Below are positions 21,201 through 25,000 of a DNA stretch of 25,000 nt, piece by piece. How positions within the stretch are numbered: position 1 is the first letter of the stretch; the number at the start of each line of letters is the position of its first letter. The DNA is taken from the NCBI GenBank assembly GCA_030704615.1, contig JAKLZA010000058.1, positions 1 through 25,000 on the forward strand. The letters are read 5' to 3'. A program made the position numbers and the translations under genes. The DNA is from Takakia lepidozioides (Eukaryota > Streptophyta > Takakiopsida > Takakiales > Takakiaceae). The notes beneath the pieces are model-generated. The model saw only the letters and a list, made by a program, of their open reading frames with translations, was not told the DNA's origin and did not search any database.

Positions 21201-22500
21201 TCCTGCTCCAGCCTTGCCAATTGGTAATCACATGATAATCAAAGCATCAAAACAGGCACTTTCCATTCTTCCAGTCATCAACATGAGGGGAGCTGTTTGC
21301 TTCAGAACCAATCATCTGCTTCTAGGAGGTCAAACTGCATATCACAGGTCACATGGAAGATATGTCATAGGTGAGTACTTTTTAGAGTACCATGTACCAT
21401 GACAGAAGACTGTACATTTTCATAGAATCTATGATAGCTCCACCAAACCAGCCTCCCAGAGGTCCTGAGTCCTCATCTGAATCAAGGACCTCTCCATGTC
21501 ACTGTATCTATAGTCACTAGAAACATGAGAGATTAGCATTGCTGAACTGTGGAGTTTCTCATCACTGTGACAATGCATGCTATGGTGCATGGTTTTGTCT
21601 TGTCTATTTATATATCCATTGTGTTCTTTGCAGATACTCACCACTGCATAATGTGAGGAGGCCATGGGAGCAGATGCTGGGAGTGCAATACCCTGCCACC
21701 ATGCTGTTGACAGCTGACCATGATGATCGAGTGGTGCCCCTGCATTCTCTGAAACTTCTTGCGGTACGCTTGCTGTCCACTCACTTGGATTAGGGCTTTT
21801 TTAGCCATCCTGTTACATGAACATTTGCAATTGAGTGCTCTCCTTGTGTTCTATGTTTTGTGAAGCTCCAGATAACATAGACATCCCAATTTAGGGTATT
21901 GGATGACTCAACTAAGCTTCTAGAATGTCTGTTTGGGGTCTAATACAGCAAGCAACATTTGAAACCTCTTGAAACGGCAGATGCTAAAAATGTGCCCAGA
22001 CTTGACCCAAAATGCTGAGTAAACGTCATGCATCCCATGTCTACATGTGGGCAGAACACTTCATTTGCATGTGAAGGAACTTATGGATTGGGCTTTGATG
22101 TTGGATGGGGAGCAGACACTTCAGCATGAGCTCTGTACTAGTGTGGGAAATTGTCCACAGACAAATCCAATAATCGGACGCATTGATTAAACGATGTGAA
22201 CTTCTTCCTTAGGTGTCTCAATTGTGAGTCCTACCTTAAACGATGTGAACTTCTTCCTTAGGTGTCTCAATCTGCCCGAAGTAGACTTGCTTGTGGAGAA
22301 AGATTTCTCAAAGTCATTAAGTAGGTTGGCTTTTTGTACTATGGCCATGTTACAGTATGGAAATTTAATGAAGATACCAAATTTGATATGTCTGAGAGTT
22401 GAGTTCTGAAGAATATTGTTGATGTGGGTTGCAGATAGATGAACTGTCTGATGCATACGCATTTCTCGCAAAGATGACAAACACCACCTGGGTCGATTGA
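15216..22500 (+). CDS. Prolyl oligopeptidase (POP, S9A serine peptidase), C-terminal block defective
   Basis: Exons: 15216-15362, 16550-16704, 17640-17859, 18105-18305, 18563-18633, 18983-19145, 19490-20083, 20350-20730, 20904-20979, 21118-21181, 21634-21763, 22116-22187, 22435-22500; all introns GT-AG with compatible phases. POP is a serine peptidase that cuts after proline in short peptides. An N-terminal block ([23 protein letters not shown]) leads into the propeller ([34 protein letters not shown]), then the alpha/beta hydrolase. The nucleophile Ser is in GGSNGG (residue 569 counted from the ATG at 16592) and the catalytic Asp in DHDDR (about 656-660). The first exon adds a 63-residue Arg/Ser/Ala-rich leader ([16 protein letters not shown]...) with an in-frame TAA just upstream, suggesting plastid or mitochondrial import; the short form starts at 16592. 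The catalytic-His block between GRID and IDELSDAY is absent and TAA 22188-22190 follows GRID. Confidence 0.85.
22116..22500 (+). pseudogene. Disrupted C-terminal end of the prolyl oligopeptidase gene
   Basis: Exon 22116-22187 reads [18 protein letters not shown] then IIGRID, normal for the family, and the final exon 22435-22500 reads [14 protein letters not shown] then TNTTWVD and stop, also normal. Between these blocks POP proteins have about 14 residues containing the Gly-His-Gly with the catalytic histidine. No frame in 22188-22434 encodes it. GRID is followed at once by TAA (22188-22190), with no GT donor at that point. The stop falls inside the first copy of a 36-bp duplication. If read as it stands, translation ends without the catalytic histidine. 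Confidence 0.7.
22187..22271. repeat. 36-bp direct duplication at the POP break
   Basis: Positions 22187-22222 and 22236-22271 are identical (beginning TTAAACGATGTGAAC), with a 13-bp spacer. The first copy starts inside the last codon of POP exon 22116-22187. Each copy holds TTCCTTAG, which looks like a splice acceptor. The duplication coincides with the missing catalytic-His block. Confidence 0.9.
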
Positions 22501-23560
22501 TAGAGGCTGCAATTTTTTTGCCCATTTACATTATGACAATACTGCAGTAGTTCTCTTCATTCAATACAACTCTTAAAAGTTGAGCTGACAGTAGATACAT
22601 ATATTATGTAACAATCATAATCATAGCTAACTTCAAAGCAGCTAGAAGTAGTGCACAGCTGCAAAATCTGCCAGATAACTTTTTTGGTCGGAGGGGAGGA
22701 TTGTTGGATCTTACCCTCTCAATGCATACACACTATTGAGCAGTGTCATGTATGGAAAAAATATACCTTGAAATGGCTGAGGACATATTTCTCTGGCATG
22801 ACCAGCCAACCTTCTACTCTGGCAGAGAGAGAAATACTCTCTTGGGAAAGAAAGTATGTATTTCCTCTTGATAGGTATGTGACTATCCCTTTACCATTTG
22901 AATGGTGGACATGCCATGTGAATGCAGACCAAATTTTGTAACTTGTTAACCTCAAATCTATTGTAACTCTCATCTCTGGCCTCCTCCATTGTGACACACT
23001 AAGGCCTCCACACTGTCGCAACCACAATTCACATCTAATTTTCTTTCCGTGCCTTCACCTTAAAATCTTCCAGTCAAGCTGTAAATCCTGGCAACAAAAG
23101 CTCTAAAGTAACCTTTTACTTGCCACCCCTGATGAAGAAGGTTTGTAAAAATTTCCAGGACTTTTCCCGATGTGGGTTTTATGCTGGTGAATTGATGCAT
23201 AGCCAGCCTCACATTAGTGATCCGGCATTGAATCTGCCTTAGTGGTCACTACAAATCCTGCGCCTTACATGAAAGCTAGGGAAAATTAGAAGCTGTCATC
23301 AAAATGTCTTTGACCATACAGGTGGATTTTTCTCACTTCTTCTAGTGAACAGCCATTCAGCACCGACAATTAGAGATTTTTGAACCGTACCATAGGTCGC
23401 AAGTGTGTGTGAAGCTTGTTGTGCACCTCCACTGTTACAGGGAGAGCAGCCTGGATCCGGGGTTTCAATTCAGAGTGGCTGGAGTCAGACAAAGGCGAGT
23501 AGACAAGAACGATGCTCGCTCTTCTGTGAAGAGGGTGAATAAAGCAGGAAGGTAAAGTGG
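22501..23560. other. POP 3' flank and intergenic DNA, no gene recognised
   Basis: No AATAAA follows the POP stop closely; AT-rich sequence around 22590-22625 could serve as the 3' end region. The short open frames at 22651-22941 (plus) and 22746-23027 (minus) have no recognisable domain. An AATAAA at 23539-23544 is too far away to assign. Confidence 0.45.
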
Positions 23561-23672
23561 CCCTAACTCTAAAGTGGTCCAGTGTGAATGCCCAAATGCC
23601 CTGGACATGCCGCCTCAGTCCGACCTTAAGGCTAAAGTTTCGGCCAATGTGAACAACCAGATATGTTAGGGC
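23561..23672. mobile_element. Short MITE-like inverted-repeat element (tentative)
   Basis: GCCCTAAC (23561-23568) and GTTAGGGC (23665-23672) are exact 8-bp inverted ends around 96 bp. Further inside, TGGT and ACCA pair at similar distances. No clear target-site duplication was found, so this may be chance. Confidence 0.25.
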
Positions 23673-23831
23673 TAAGCAAAATCCAATGGCTTAAATCTGT
23701 TTCAAGTACCTCCACGCTATCAAGCATGTGCTGAGAGGCGTGCCTAAATTGGCTTGCAACAATGGACATTGGAGTGTGAAAATGGGAGTTAAACTAGCTA
23801 ATCTATGCACTGTAACTTGTCCATTTTCCTA

Positions 23832-24890
23832 TCAGGCAGCTGGAGGAGAAGCTTGAAATGCCTCCACCAGTGCCCGTGCACGCGTCTCTATTCCCCTCAC
23901 ATACTCCACCAAAATTCTCTGCTGATATGATCCACTTTCCTGTAGCACCCGTTCCCACAAACTCAGTCTGACAATTCTCACCACCAATGCATATTAGGGC
24001 TTATGATTATGGCCAGAAAGGTTCCAATGATGAAGAGCATTTGTTGACCACACAGCGGTTCCGTATGAACAACAATGATACTGAACAACAATGATACGAG
24101 CTTGTCCTCTCCTGTGTAACTAAGATGATTTGCAGTGGGGTACAAACATACAAAAAAGGGCATACAGACCAGGTGGCACCAAACTGAATCATGAACATCT
24201 TTGTGCAACACCAAAGAGGGAGGAAGATAAAAGTATTGTAAGAAGCCAAGGGGGAAAAGTTCCAGGAGGAGATTCTTACAGTTCGCATTAGTGTACGCTC
24301 AACTCTTCTATCAACAGCTGCAAATAGATCTTCTGGTTTCACTTGACCTCCACCATAAACCAGACCTGTCCTTAAGGAAGTCTCCCAGTCTCCCTCATCC
24401 GCTGTTGTAGACAGACACAGATTACTTCGGGAGCTAAACACAGTGAATACTTCTCCACATTTTCATGTGAACTCTACTGACTGTAAGCAGATAAACAAGA
24501 CTGTAAGAAGCAATGTATTGACGTCAGTCACCACACTGTTAGAGCAATGGCTAGTGAGACATTTCTTGCATCGCAAATGAAAGACACAGCTGGCTCCAAA
24601 GTGACATGATAAACAGTTGCATCACTGAGCGAAGAGAGATACCTGTGATGATCTTCTCTAGCAACTCTTCCGCTGTGTCCACACTACCATCTGAGCCAGT
24701 ACACCAAATTGAAATCAAGCAAATATTATTGAGCTCTATTACAAAGTTCAAAAGAGTCTTCAAAAAAATATTTGCATTGAGGCATACCCTTGACAGAGTA
24801 GCTTCGTTTGGAGAGAATTGAAGCTGCATAAAGTTGCAGCACTTTCTGAAGAATAGCCACTAGCCCTGGTTTGTCTGCATCATCATTTGC
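23832..24890 (-). CDS. Conserved plant-type protein, C-terminal four exons (5' end beyond window)
   Basis: On the minus strand the exons are 24890-24788, 24690-24643, 24401-24280 and 23939-23832 (stop TGA at 23834-23832). Junction phases agree: AAGG/AT, ACAG/CG and ACT/GAA, with donors GTATGC, GTATCT, GTAAGA and acceptors GCTCAG, CAACAG, CTACAG. The joined product has 125 residues, in order: KPGLVAILQKVLQLYAA and SKRSYSVK, then TAEELLEKII, ADEGDWETSL, a VERTLMRT block, and SGSYQQRILVEYVRGIETRA near the end, closing with SPPAA. It is helical and charged, with no membrane segment. The spliced motifs look conserved; from memory they recall uncharacterised plastid proteins such as Arabidopsis At4g37920, but I am not sure. 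The 24890 acceptor is the weakest, since its pyrimidine tract is poor; an in-frame TGA just upstream limits the exon. The gene converges on POP. Confidence 0.65.
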
Positions 24891-25000
24891 CTGGCCCCCA
24901 GTCAAAGATCAGACATCTCCCTCCGTCATTCCCCTGGCTGCCCTCTAGGTCTGTAGCAATTGAAACCGAAAGCACATCAGATCAGACCCTGCAGAAGGAG
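24891..25000 (-). other. Probable intron or further upstream exon of the minus-strand gene
   Basis: A second acceptor-like site (TTTCAATTGCTACAG on the minus strand, around 24950-24964) suggests that another exon may begin near 24949. The sequence after it does not join in frame to the exon at 24890, so no exon is called. Confidence 0.25.

Noticed and set aside
22341-22349. Tyr-Gly-His reading (TATGGCCAT) as the missing catalytic-His block of POP
   Set aside because: The residues around it do not fit the family's Gly-His-Gly segment, and no suitable acceptor precedes it.
24411-24455. Longer version of the third minus-strand exon, using the open frame up to about 24450
   Set aside because: The only acceptors giving the right phase there lack a pyrimidine tract, whereas CTACAACAG at 24402-24410 gives a strong acceptor and the right phase.
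1-25000. Prokaryotic operon, CRISPR array or phage-type system
   Set aside because: Intron-containing eukaryotic genes and plant transposons throughout; no repeat-spacer array or operon structure is visible.

Overview
Nuclear DNA of a plant-lineage (streptophyte) eukaryote. The signs are GT-AG introns, a stand-alone 62-residue ribosomal protein eS30 without the ubiquitin-like fusion seen in animals, a chromodomain Ty3/gypsy retrotransposon, a plant-type LINE, a tRNA-derived SINE and MITE-like elements. Low gene density and long introns suggest a large genome (charophyte alga, bryophyte, lycophyte or fern); the species cannot be fixed from sequence alone. LAYOUT: 1-565 holds A-tailed GC-rich repeats and a GGTTCC-rich stretch. 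A decayed LINE fragment lies at about 780-1690 (minus). The three-exon eS30 gene is at 1932-3694 (plus). A MITE-like element is at 4345-4731, followed by about 2.2 kb with no recognisable gene. A decayed chromovirus runs from 6938 to 13494: a shortened 5' LTR, a replaced leader, gag-protease, a foreign insert with what looks like a HAD/FCP1-type phosphatase gene fragment, reverse transcriptase-RNase H, integrase with chromodomain, and a 3' LTR. Then come a simple repeat (14197-14240), a SINE (14551-14740) and a very GC-rich segment between direct repeats (14789-15000). A 13-exon prolyl oligopeptidase gene is at 15216-22500 (plus). At 23832-24890 (minus) are the last four exons of a conserved gene that continues past the right edge and converges on the oligopeptidase gene. 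GENES: eS30 is a housekeeping 40S subunit protein. The prolyl oligopeptidase is recognisable along its whole length, and a phase-compatible upstream exon gives it an organelle-transit-like N-terminus. Its C-terminal end is broken: an in-frame TAA sits where the short catalytic-histidine block should follow, beside a 36-bp direct duplication. It is therefore a pseudogene, a gene with an unusual C-terminus, or an assembly error. The genes show no functional linkage; the layout is that of separate host genes in transposon-rich DNA. I found no operon, CRISPR array, rRNA or intact tRNA gene. The points most worth following up are the lost catalytic-histidine exon, the captured phosphatase-like fragment in the retrotransposon, the asymmetric LTRs and the minus-strand gene at the right edge.
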